A stretch of 64,000 bases of DNA from Hemileia vastatrix (Eukaryota; Basidiomycota; Pucciniomycetes; Pucciniales; Zaghouaniaceae): positions 27,809,501 through 27,873,500 of the forward strand of contig JASXTE010000005.1 of the NCBI GenBank assembly GCA_030280995.1, given 5' to 3'. The position numbers and the translations under genes were made by a program. The number at the start of each line of letters is the position of its first letter. The first letter of the stretch is position 1. The notes under the pieces are model-generated. The model was given only the letters and a program-made list of their open reading frames with translations, was not told the origin of the DNA and did no database searches. Positions 19,355 through 30,194 of the stretch are shown here, in pieces.

Positions 19355-20487
19355 TGTGGTCTTCCAACATTGGCAGGGGCCTTTGTTGTGGGTTTCGACG
19401 CTGTTTGTGCATGTCTTAATTGACATCTGTTGAAGAATTGGGTATTTTTCTGGTTTTATTCCATGGATATTGGGTCTGCGGGTATGTGGGTACTATCATT
19501 GGATAGCCCCAGTTTTTCTATATATTTCATGTCCTGTTAATATTTTTCATATTCTAAGTATTAAGGGGTCATTTCCTCATTCTTCAGTTACAAAAGATAG
19601 CTGTTTAATTTTGTTTTTTGTGTTTTATGGGCTAACCTTAAGTCTTAGGGTTAAGTACTTAGCACCATTGGATAGGGCTAATTTAGCTCTATATTTCATG
19701 TCTCAATGTTGTATAGCGTAATTCTGTGTTTTAAGGGTTTTAGTAGTTGTAGCTAATTTTTCTAAGTAGATTAGATGTTTTTATTGGTTTTCTGGCTTCA
19801 GGGAGGCCGGTCCGCTTCAGGCGGCACCTCCGACGTTGGGCAGCCCACCGGCCTCTGTTTTAGAAGGTTGGGGAGCGCTTCTGGAGGGTTTTTATTTAAT
19901 TTGGCTGGTACAGGCGCCAAATTTGTTGGTGTGCATGGGCTCTTAGATAGTGGTCTGTGTGTAAATAGTGAACAAGTCAGTTTGGGGCAACTTTAATTAT
20001 CATACAACCATCCGGAGGTGATATCCTTGTTCCTCACTCAGTTTTCACTGTTTTTTGGCCACAATTGGCTGTGTTTGTTGCAAGGTTAGTTTTTCATTTA
20101 ACTCAACTTTTGCAACAGGTTCTCTGGTATAGTCTTGCAAGCTATATCAAGTATTATTGCTGTCTCTGGTGTGGGTTTGCAGCCTACATCAAGTATCTTT
20201 GCTGTCTCTGGTGTGGATTTGCAACCTACATCAAGTATCATTGCTTTCTCTGGTGTGGGCTTCGGTCTACGTTTCAGTTCTTTGGTCTGGTAGTCTGTCT
20301 GGGGACTACTTTCTTGGCTCATCAAGCAGTCAAGTGTGTTGAAAAAGGAGTTTAGCAAAACAGGAACCAAGTTACTTTAGCAAGTAAATCTCACTCTATT
20401 TTTCTAAAGGGACAGGGGATTTTCTCTCTGGTTTTTCTCCAACTCCCTTGGTCAAGTCCTATAGCTAGTACTATAGGATTGTCTACA
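19355..20487 (+). repeat. Solo or junction LTR, C type
   Basis: 1133 bp, TGTGGTCTTCC to GATTGTCTACA, matching the reverse complement of the LTRs at 40478-41569 and 52516-53589. Flanks (ACGG before, CCAG after) do not match, and left and right neighbours belong to different elements (Zn relic versus D-type gag). This suggests an LTR-LTR recombination joint. Confidence 0.85.
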
Positions 20488-22230
20488 CCAGTACTTGGGT
20501 CATATCTGGTTGTTTCATACAATCTTTTTAGTGTGATTCTAAATTTTGGTCTGCCAAACTGTCTTTCAATTAGTGCCTTCCACTCAACCCAGGAGTAATT
20601 AACTCCCTCACTCAATACAGATTCAAATCATAATAAGTTCACATCTGTAAATAAAGATATCAATTTTGATTTAATTTCTTCATCAGGAAATTTGTATTAA
20701 AATTGTAAGTTATCAATTTGTTGGATGAATTGTTGCCAACCAGATTTTTAATCACCATCAAAAGAAGGGTACTGATCTAACTTATGCCATCTCTTTTGGT
20801 TAGTTCTGAATTCCTTAACCTGAGGAAGATTTATTAATTAACTTGCTTTGAATAGATGAATATGTATTTCATCTTTTACTGATTTTTTACTCTCAGAGTC
20901 CATGACCCTATTCTCTTTCTCAATAATTGTTGTTTCATATGACTGTTTCATATGAAGTGGTATATTTTCCACATTAGAGGTTTTTCCATCAATTTTGTCA
21001 GTATTTTTTAAAATATTAGCTACCGCTATTTCTAATCTCTGTAATCCATCATTTATTACAGGTACATGTAATAAAGTATCATTTAAATTTCAAAAAGATA
21101 ATTTAACATCTCCTTCAATGGTAGACATTGTGTTCTGAGAATTTTCTAATCTACTGTATAAATTTCTGATCTTAGAGTTGAATTCTTTATTTTAATTATT
21201 TAATTCATAATTTAAATTTTCAATGACCTTTAGTTTGTTGGAAGTAGTACTCAATGATTTTGTAAGATTTAATAATATGTTTTTCTGTATTCTTGTTGGA
21301 CTCTCTAGAGAATTTTTCCAATATTTCAATTCTTTATAATAATTAACTTATAATGATTAATTCCATTGGATTTTTTTTCATTAAATATTCAATCTTATCA
21401 GTATCTAACTCAGAAGTTTAATCATTATTGTTGCACTCAACTTTAAATTCATTTGGCTCAATTTTAATAATTTTAGCATGATCCTTGTTTCCAATAAAAC
21501 TATTTAAAGTATTATAATGTAAAGATAAATCCATAATACCATGTTCAAATGAATAATCCTTAAGATACTCATCAAGTATATCTAATACATCCTTGGTAAT
21601 TTAATTACCTGTGAGTAATTCTTTACTAGTATTATAAAATTGATTATAAGCAGATGGAGGACTCACCATGGTCTTATTCCACTTCCCCTTCTTCTCTTTC
21701 CCATTCCCATGTAAGGGTGACAGCTTTATCTCTGATGAAAAGAATGATTTTAGTTTTGTGAGTACCAGTCCCATCTCCATTTGCTGACTGTGAATTTTTG
21801 TTCATTTTCTTGAGTTGGAGATGGAGCTACTTCTGGTAGATTTCTGGAGGGGTTGTTGACTACTAAAGTATGTTGAGACATGAGGCTTACCAGAGCTTTA
21901 TTAACTTCTATAAATCCCTGAGTTTCCCTCTTTTCCAGGTTTTTCATTTTTTTCCACTATATTGTTGACCTTTATTGTTAAGCTGTTAAGAAGTTGTGAG
22001 AGGGAACAAATTTGCTCTTGCAACATTTTTTTTTTATTTCTTTATTGATATTTTGTTTTATAATCTTTCTTTTTTCTCTATTTTCATGTGAGGAGTCTTG
22101 CTGCTGTTTGATTGGGTTGTAGATCCTTGATCCTTCATTTGAATGTCCTGTAATGATTTTATCAGCTCTGCATCTTAAACTGTAAGGTTTAACATTCTTA
22201 CTCACATTGTCAAAGCTGTCAAGCATCTTG
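20488..22230 (-). pseudogene. gag: D-type gag relic
   Basis: On the minus strand, pieces in several frames match the gag part of element D: W-x-K-L-D-Q-x-P-x-F-D-G near 20780, W-Q-Q-F-I near 20745 and Y-S-W-x-E-W-K near 20600. The 5' part (21750-21947) matches a second, overlapping reading frame of D through K-W-x-W-D-W. Many stops and frameshifts. It is cut at 20487 by a C-type LTR; protease, RT and integrase are gone. Confidence 0.75.
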
Positions 22231-22826
22231 CAAGTTGGTCATGTATCAAGAAATCAAGATATAAGTATTTAGAGCTTTATGAAGGAGTTCTATCAGTAAA
22301 AAATAACAGTGCTTAAGTCAATACTTTGCTTACTTTTAGCTTTTTAAAGTGAATCTATAAGTGCCAAAAGCTAAATATGTTTTTATGTGGTCACTTAATG
22401 TAATAGGTCTACAAATTTAGATATGTTTTACCTTTAAAAATGAATTTTTGTCAGTAAATTTCTTTTTAAATATTAAACAATTTTGAAAAAACCCACAAAA
22501 AAAAGGATTAAAAATCCTTTTAAAAAAGAGTCAATGAATCAGTTTTTATTATTTGGTATATTATCTGTAAAGATTACAAATTTAATTAGTCTGTTGACAG
22601 ATCTTTACTAAGAACAATTTATGTCCAATTATTATTAAAATTGTTGATTCTTAGGTCAAAATTTTAGTATCATTGGGCTTCTTTTTCTGATATTACTCTA
22701 TTTAATGACCCAACCCTTTTGTAACAAATCTAAAGATGTATATCAGAATTTTATTTACTTTAAACATTTTTAAATTTTTACTTAATGAAAGATAAAACAA
22801 CAGAATTCATAAGGAAAGCTCCTGAA
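22231..22826. other. AT-rich spacer, nothing recognised
   Basis: No coding signal, repeat or RNA gene seen. Confidence 0.5.
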
Positions 22827-24289
22827 TTTCAGGCTTAGCTCAAGTAAAGATACGTGAATAGCTTAATTAGCCAGTTTTCTAGATGACTTTAATGGTCCAG
22901 TATAAATAGTGTTGTCCAAATCCAATAAAGTATTAAAATATAATTAAATATATTGGTCTCAAGAATTTAATCTCACTTATTATAAATGGTATACAGCTTA
23001 AAGTTGGTAGAAAAATAGAACTAATGATGTAAAAAAATATTTAAAAGACTTAAAAAGTACTAATGAATATGAATTTTAATTTTTTGGTTATATATTTGTA
23101 GGGTGATGTAAAAGAATGTAGAATAAAAGCCCCAAAACCTCCTCTTTTTATATCCATAAATTCCCCAATGTTTTACCTTGAATTACCAATCCATTGAAAA
23201 CCCAATGACACCCAAATCTTGCAGTTAGAAATGTGCATCAACCCAAGAACCATATTACATACCAAAATACAAGAATAACAAGGGTTAATCCATCAAAATA
23301 AGGTAATAAACCAAAAAAGACAGTATATGCATGAAAATCTTAAAATAAAAGACTGATTAAGGAGAGAAAGGACCTAATAATAATGTCTAATTAAGGAGAA
23401 TCAACAGTAGAAATTAACACATTAATTATAGCCAATTTATATGTGAGATACCCATTTAAAAATGACCAATATAGCCTGAGAAACCTAAAATTAGACATAA
23501 AATATGGGGTGACTGAATGAAGACTCTTGGAAAGAGCTTTCACAGGTAACTCCTTGACTAAATAGGCAATTTTCAAGGTGGCAGTGAAATCTGGGCACCA
23601 ATCTTGAGGTTATTAATGAAGATAGTGCATATAATGAGGTCAATGCACTAATGATAAAATTAAGACACTAAATAAGCACCTCTTGCCTATTTTAACATGT
23701 TTACTCATATGGAGCATACAATGTGGGCTAATATTAGTGTAAAATCACTAACCTTGTTAATCATGAAGCTATGAATGTGAGATAAATGTAGGAAACATAA
23801 GTCTAGTACACAGAAGCCATTTCTGGCATAAAAAAACATCAATTTTTAGAAGTGTTATTTTTATGTGTTTAAGTAGCCAAATCAATAGTTCTAAATAAGG
23901 AAAAATGATCTGTCAAAGCACAATTTAAATATTATTGAATTTATAGTGCATGTGTTCAAATTTAAGTGATTTAAAGTGCATTTATCTATTATTTCACTAT
24001 TATAATGAAAAAACAACTTTCAGAACACTTAAAAATTATGTAAACTAATGTCTAAGACTCTTAAGATTACCCTAGCATATTTCAACATAATATTTAGTAC
24101 ATAAGACTTATAAAAGGTGGATATATATGTGTATTTGAAGTATTATAATTGCATATATTGTATTAAATGACTTATTTCACTAATGTGTACATATTGTATA
24201 CCTTCACTTATTGTCCACATGTGTAATACATATGTTGAGCATATTTTATATGCTTATTTTACTCATTCCTGGGAATATCCAGGCTGAAA
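22827..24289 (+). repeat. Old solo LTR, R family (copy R1)
   Basis: About 1.46 kb, alignable to 54855-56348 along its length, including the CAATAAAGTATTAAAATATAA region and the end ATATCCAGGCTGA. The consensus ends TGTCAGGCT and AGGCTGACA are TG..CA-like and mutually inverted, hence an LTR by structure. Heavily diverged, no clear target duplication. Confidence 0.6.
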
Positions 24290-26143
24290 ATATATATCTG
24301 TTTTGAAATTTTTGGCAATCCCCTGGTCTGCATTTTAACCATGAATTTCAAAGCAAAATGAAAAGTTGTAAAATCAGAAAAAGTAAAATTTAAAAAAAAT
24401 TAAAAAGAATTCATTATGGAATGTGTCAAAAAATGGGCACTCTTAAAAGGACATAAAAAAAAACTACGTGATCTTTTTAATTGATTAATTGTTTTTTTTT
24501 TTTGGTTAATAGTTACTTTTAATCTTATCAAAAAAAGTTATATCATGAGATTCTGATAACACCATTTGTCCTTACTGGACTCTTAATTGTTTCACTTTTT
24601 GGAATTTCAGATGGTAAAAAAATACTGACACCTGTGCAAAGAAAAAATCCTTATCATGTTCTCAACACCATCTTGATTTCTATCCCTTCACAATCCTGAT
24701 CACTAACATACTTTTATCACCTCACCACTGATTTGCATTTCTAACTAGAGCTAAGTCAAAAAAACTCTAGATCTGTTTTTATAAATTTGGCAATACCCTC
24801 CCCTGCATTTTATTGAAGGGGTGGGTATCACCAAAAAAAATTTCCAACTCATCAATTTCACATGTCAGAATTAAAAATTTGGCAATATCATCCCCTTCAT
24901 TTTATTGAAGGAAGGGGTTTCAAGTCACTAAAATGTAATATAATTACATAAATTAATCAATAAGATTTTGTCAAATTTTACTAGTTTTAAAGTAATGACC
25001 CTTCCTCATTCTGAAAATGCAGATCAAGTCTAGAAACTAAGTTTGGGACTTTCCACAGGTATGAGCTAGATGAACCCCATGAAAAAATTTAATATTGTCA
25101 TGATTACTGTTTATACAACACAAAAGGTTGTTGGCACATTACTTTAGTTTAATAAATTGAAATATCAGATTAATTTATTAAAAATTTATGAAAGAATAAT
25201 AAATATATGATGACTTTACAAATCCCCATATATTTTTTGATCTACCTAAAGTTGTATTAAATATATTACTTTACCCTTTTTTTTTTTTTTTTTTTTTTTT
25301 TTTACCTTGTTGATTTGTAGGATTAAATTTTGACTGATCTGAAATGAGCACCCAAAATGTGTGAATTCTTGACAAGACTGCAAACTTTGAGTTGCTTTTG
25401 TTGTTTGGTGATTATTGTGAGAGGAGTTTCAAAAGATGATAAAGAAGATAAAGATGTAGATAGAGCTGTAAGGCTTGAATCCAAAGAAACAGACTTTTTT
25501 TTTTTTTTTTTTTTCTGAAAAAACTTTTTAGTGGTCAAAAAAACCTCAAAAAAAAAAAAAAAAAAAAAATTGTTTAAAAATTTAAATAAAATAAAATAAA
25601 AAAAACTCACATAATTTGAAATAAATGAATGACCTTGAAGAATTTGCCACAAAAAAAAAAACTTATAAGAGTAATTATGACTTCAATTGAAGCTGAGGAA
25701 TACTTTTATAAAATTCTGCAAAAATAAAATAAAATAATAATAATAATAATAAAAGTTCTAATACATATCTCCAAAGTTTATTTTAGACAGTTGGTAGTGG
25801 GTGTGACAGGGTAGGTAATAGAAAAGTGAGGGTAGCTGCATAGGTCTGTTGATTTCATTTCTGTTCAATTTTTAGAGAGGAGGGTGGGGGTTGGAGGTTT
25901 CTAATTAGCCAGGCAGCCAGTGAGCCTGACTGGCTGTTTCCTCATTTTTCTACCAAATCAACCAGGATCATTTTTGAATCTATGGTATATGAAAACACCT
26001 TTTTACTGAGAATGAAAGGTCTTTCTTTTAGTGTTGTGTATTTGATTTTAAAATGCAAGTATAATATTTTACTTGTTGTATAGTTTTATAGTTATTTACT
26101 TATTTAATTATCTCCACTTCCCTTTCCATTTCTTTTACCTCCA
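24290..26143. other. AT-rich intergenic region with small repeats
   Basis: No gene seen. A motif with TTTGGCAATA followed by CCCCTKCATTTTATTGAAGG recurs near 24308, 24785 and 24883; the last two can form CCCCT/AGGGG hairpins. Poly-T (25279-25302) and poly-A tracts are present. The final 200 bp should hold the promoter of the gene at 26144; no clear TATA box. Confidence 0.45.
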
Positions 26144-27549
26144 ATGCTCCTCCTCACCCTCATCCGCCAATGTCCGTTCTCTTCTTTCTATCTCGCCGCC
26201 ATCCTCACCCAGGCACTCATCAACATCGCTCTAGAGGCCGCTCTCTTCTCCCATTCTCGTCTCACCACCGCTCTCCTCGACAACTCTCTCACTCCTCTCC
26301 CCGTCTATCTCTCCATCTTCATGTTTGCTCATCTCTATCTTATCATCCTCGCTCTCGACGCTCTGGCTCATCAGAATACCATCCAACTCGCTGGTATTTG
26401 GCTCTTCAATCTTACTTATCTTCTCGTCTATTCGGCGATGCAGGTTCATCCCTTCTTTCCCTTCTTTCCCTTCTCTTCCCTCTAATCTTTCTCCCCCTCC
26501 CCCCTTTTTAAATAGATCTTCGAATTAAAACCTACCTTGTCTCCTCATCTTCTTCGTCTCCCTTTCATCGCTCTCTATCTCATCCTGGCTGTCACTCTTA
26601 TCAATCAATTCTTCCTTTCCTTTCTTTCTTGGAAACTCTTTCGTGAATTCGGTTGGAATATCTTCAAAACTATCGGCGCCGATCTTTCTCTTAAACGCTA
26701 TCATCGTGATTATCAAGGTTCTCTTTCTTTCCTTCCTTATCTACTCCTACTCTCTCCCCTCTTCTTATCTAGACACTCATTCTCTACTTTATTTTATTTC
26801 AAGTCTTTGTTTGTCTCTTAAAGTTCGACTTCTTCGTCTTCCTTGCTTTTGCTGTCCAACTAGTCCTCTTGGTTCCAAGAACTGCTGACGGTCGTGTCGA
26901 TCGAAATGTCGAAAATATCCTCACCTTTATTGCTTTGCCTCTCACCTTGTTCGTCTTGGTCATCGCTTCCATTGCGGTGAGGAGAGAAATCAAGTGCTTG
27001 ACGATCATTGTGATTATTAGTAATGTGATTGGGATGGGCTATTTCATTTACAAGGTTGTTATCTCTTCTTCTTCTTACTGCTGCATATATATTAATGTCT
27101 TTCCCTTCAGATGGGTCGCATTTGGCATGGTAGGCATGACGCTCAGTCTTATAGCAACATCTTTATTTCAATGAGTCTGGCTTGTATGTATTCATCCATT
27201 CATTCATGTCTTGCCTCACACTCATCTATTATCTTATCTTGTTGTTCTCTAGGTGGATTATCTATCGTTTTGTTAATCTTAACCTTGATCTTTGGTATTA
27301 TCTGTTATCTTCATTTCGGAAAAGGTCTCAAAGAGCAACGTAAGCTGGATTGGCTCTCATCATGTCCGTTTCTTTCTTTTAACCCATCCTTCATGAATCT
27401 TCTATAAAACAGTCGACCGGTCCACTTCACCAAGAAAATCTCCCAAATTAAGTGGTTATGCTTTACATCAAGTCTTGCCTAGCTCCGGATCCTCGGATAG
27501 TGATGAAGATCAACATCTGAAAGATAGAAAACGAATGGTGATTGATTAA
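26144..27549 (+). CDS. UPF0658 Golgi apparatus membrane-like protein (6 exons)
   Basis: Exons 26144-26443, 26516-26717, 26804-27054, 27111-27183, 27253-27339 and 27413-27549; all five introns (56-86 bp) are GT-AG and keep frame, giving 349 aa. It is a multi-pass membrane protein: hydrophobic segments in exon 1 (two or three), exon 2, exon 3 (three) and exons 4-5. Family hallmarks seen are I-Q-L-A-G near residue 85, the L-L-K-F-D-F-F segment opening exon 3, a late R-R-E-I-K, and F-G-K-G-L-K near the end, followed by a Ser/Asp-rich cytosolic tail. Fungal UPF0658 members (for example S. pombe SPAC1952.10c) are placed in the Golgi membrane; their function is unknown. This is the only convincing host gene and appears intact. 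The family call is from recalled motifs. Confidence 0.85.
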
Positions 27550-27693
27550 ATGATGATGATGATGATATAATTCTTTTTACCCTCACTTTTCTCTTTCTCT
27601 TGCCCTTGGCTTTATTATTATTATTATTTTCGCAGTGGAGTGCCGAGATTAGTATATATGATTGCTATCTAATATATAGCTGTGGTTGAAGTT

Positions 27694-27736
27694 TTAGCCA
27701 ATAAAATCACAAAAAAAAAAAAAAAAAAAAAAAAAA
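27694..27736 (+). terminator. Possible poly(A) signal after the UPF0658-like gene
   Basis: CCAATAAAATCAC followed by a run of about 25 A, 150 bp beyond the stop codon. The A-run could also be a microsatellite. Confidence 0.35.
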
Positions 27737-28038
27737 GCTTCATTCATTGGATAGGATACTTTGTCTTTTTCATTCACTCATTCATTCATTCTTTTTTTTT
27801 CAAATCATGGTGCAGATTTTTTTTTTTTTTTTTTTTTTGAGTTACAAATTTATCTCTTTTATTTACATTAGCTTGCATAGATATGGACTGTCAATGATGT
27901 TCATCATTTCAATAATGGTTATTGTCACTACTTGTATTGTATTGTAATTTGTATTATATTGTATCGTGATTAGGTTTAGATTTAATTATGTAGGTGATAT
28001 AGTGATGTTAATGGCTGATAAGTGGTTAATTTATTTAT

Positions 28039-28875
28039 TGTCAGGCTAAGATCAAGTACAGAGATGTGAACTAGCTTGAATGGTCAGTTGTCTAGAAGGT
28101 TTTAATGGTCCTATTTGAATAATGTGGTACAAATCCAATAAGTATTAAAATATAACTCAATATAAGGGTGTCAGTAATTTAAATTTCACTAATTATATAT
28201 GGCTTACAGTTGTATAGTTGGCAGAAAGATAGATTTAATAATTCAGATACTATTCAAAGACTTTATAAGTGCTATTGATATGTATTGTAATTGTATTGGT
28301 TATATCACTACACAATATAGGGGGTGGACTTGCTAGCAAGTCCCCAACCTGAACTCAGATGGAATTCAGATGGAACTCAGACTGAAGTCATATTAAACCC
28401 ATACTGAACTCTACTTGGATACCCACCTAAAACTGTTCTGCTGAGTGGTGTTCATCCCTGATTGTATGGTTCCTTTATCAATAGCTCAACGTGTGTTCAA
28501 TCTGTGGTGAGTTTGGGTCCAAGGTTGTGGACTTGCTAGCAAGTCAGCCCCCCATATTGTGTGGTGTATGCTTGATTGTCATGATAAAGAGTGTAGAAAA
28601 CAAGACCAAACACCCCCTCCTTTTCTACACAATAACTTCCCCAATGAACCCCTTGATTTACAAGCTCTATACACAGTTAATGATGCCTCATTCCAACTAA
28701 TAGACATGTCCAACAACATAAAGAGTGACCAGTAACATAATTAGAATGATATCACCTGCCAAAATCCTGCAGTAATAGGGATAATCCATCAAAAATAAGG
28801 AATAAGCAAAAAAAGAGAGTATATGCGTGTAATACATTAAAATAAAAGACTAAAAAGTGAAAATTAAGACTAATT
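28039..28875 (+). repeat. Truncated R-family LTR (copy R2), split by a MITE
   Basis: Begins TGTCAGGCTAAG and matches 54855-55424 of copy R3 once the inserted MITE (28306-28566) is removed. It ends where a second MITE begins at 28876. The 40 bp before the LTR start are also shared with R3. Confidence 0.75.
28306..28566 (+). mobile_element. CACTA-like MITE, 261 bp (M1)
   Basis: Starts CACTACACAATATAGGGGG and ends with the near inverse, ATATTGTGTGGTG. Both ends carry ACTTGCTAGCAAGT, itself a palindrome. Flanked by TAT on both sides. The paralogous LTR copy R3 (about 55113) has the site without the insert and with one TAT, an empty site that fixes both borders and a 3-bp duplication. Non-coding. 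Confidence 0.9.
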
Positions 28876-29127
28876 CACCACACAATATGGGGGGGGAAGA
28901 CTTGCTAGCAAGTCTGTAAACTTGGACCCAAACTCACCACAGATTGAACACACATTGAGCTATTGACAAAGGAACCATACAATCAGGGATGAACACCACT
29001 CAGTGGAACCGTTTTAGGTGGGTGTCCAAGTAGAGTTCAGTATGGGTTTAATATGAGTTCAGTCTGAGTTCCATCTGAGTTCAGGTTGGGGACTTGCTAG
29101 CGGGTCCACTCCCTATATTGTGTAGTG
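28876..29127 (-). mobile_element. CACTA-like MITE, 252 bp (M2, inverted)
   Basis: Same family as M1 in the opposite orientation: CACCACACAATATGG at the left, TATTGTGTAGTG at the right. Flanks are ATT and TAT, so the duplication is not preserved; the right flank also stops matching R3, suggesting a rearrangement at this end. Confidence 0.85.
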
Positions 29128-29360
29128 TATATAAATCAACTTTTCATTAGTATAATGTTACTAACATACTTTAAAATATGTTGCAAATATTTTAGTTTTT
29201 TTGTATTCAAGTTTGATAAAATAAAATTTCAGAGGCTCATATTCTTGGTTGGTGAGATAAAAAATTCAGAAGATAAATTTTAAAGTTCTAAGTTTGATCA
29301 TTATTCTCAATTTAGAAAGATAGGTTAATGGGTTTTCAATACTTTATTTGAAATACAATA

Positions 29361-30191
29361 CACCACGCAATATGGGGGGCGGACTTGCTAGCAAGTCCGC
29401 AACCTTGAACCCTAATTCATATCTTTTTGAGCACACATTGAGGAAGTGATGAAACCATCATGAAGAAGTATTGAATTTACTTTGAACACAAATGGGGCTA
29501 CAAGGGCTGGAAAGGCTGGAGAGAGGGGTGAGGAAGGGTGTATGGGGTAGCGAAAAGGTTGGGAAAGAGTTGGAAGGGAAGATTAAGGGTTCCGAGGCAT
29601 TTTAAATGAAGAAAAGGGTCTGGGAGAGGTTGAGAGGGGTGAAATGGGGATCAAAAGAGGATGGCATACAATGGGGCTGGGAGGATAGCGAAAGGCATGG
29701 GAAGGGAAGACAAGCATGTGTTGATAGAATTGAAAGGGATGGAGATTGGTGCAAACAGAGTGTGAAAATAGGAGGATGAACTCTGTTCTTCGGGCGAAGA
29801 ACAGAGTTCACTTCCATAAAATATTAGCTGAAACAAAACAGAGTGTGAAAATAGGAGGATGAACTCTGTTCTTCGGGCGAAGAACAGAGTTCACTTCCAA
29901 AAAATAGTAGCTGAAACATAGTTTTCAATTCTGTAAAAACAGTTGTAGGTAATAGAAAAAGTCACTGATCTTCAAAAAATACTTTGCATTGAGTAGACTC
30001 ATGGAATGATTTTTTCTGGCTTCCATTCAGTTATCCTCACACTTTCACTATGTTTTCAATATAGATCCATTGTTATTTGTGTGATACTTCAAGTGAAAGT
30101 TCAGTATTACTTCAGTCTGAGTTCCATCTGATTTCCATCTGACTTCAAGTTGCGGACTTGCTAGCAAGTCCTCCCCCTATATTGCGTGGTG
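29361..30191 (-). mobile_element. CACTA-like element, 831 bp (M3)
   Basis: CACCACGCAATATGG to ATATTGCGTGGTG, flanked by ATA on both sides. Its ends match the two ends of the 4.9-kb element K2, and it contains the same kind of GA-rich block and hairpin (29778-29892). It looks like an internally deleted K element in reverse orientation. No coding sequence supported. Confidence 0.85.
29752..29900. repeat. Two perfect 15-bp-stem hairpins in an 83-bp tandem duplication
   Basis: At 29778-29809 and 29861-29892, GAACTCTGTTCTTCG is followed by GG and its exact reverse complement. The surrounding 83 bp are duplicated. Related hairpins occur at 31709-31736 and about 60998-61033. Confidence 0.9.
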
Positions 30192-30194
30192 ATA

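Noticed and set aside
20065..20370. ORFs in the C-type LTR (also at 40595-40885 and 52633-52923)
   Set aside because: Conserved only because the LTRs are recent copies; short internal repeats and no domain. A small LTR protein is not excluded.
25323..25652. Minus-strand ORF of 109 codons
   Set aside because: It is a translation of poly-A/poly-T tracts (Lys and Phe runs).
26170..26511. Other frames over the host gene
   Set aside because: Shadows of the UPF0658-like exons; they do not splice and give low-complexity protein.
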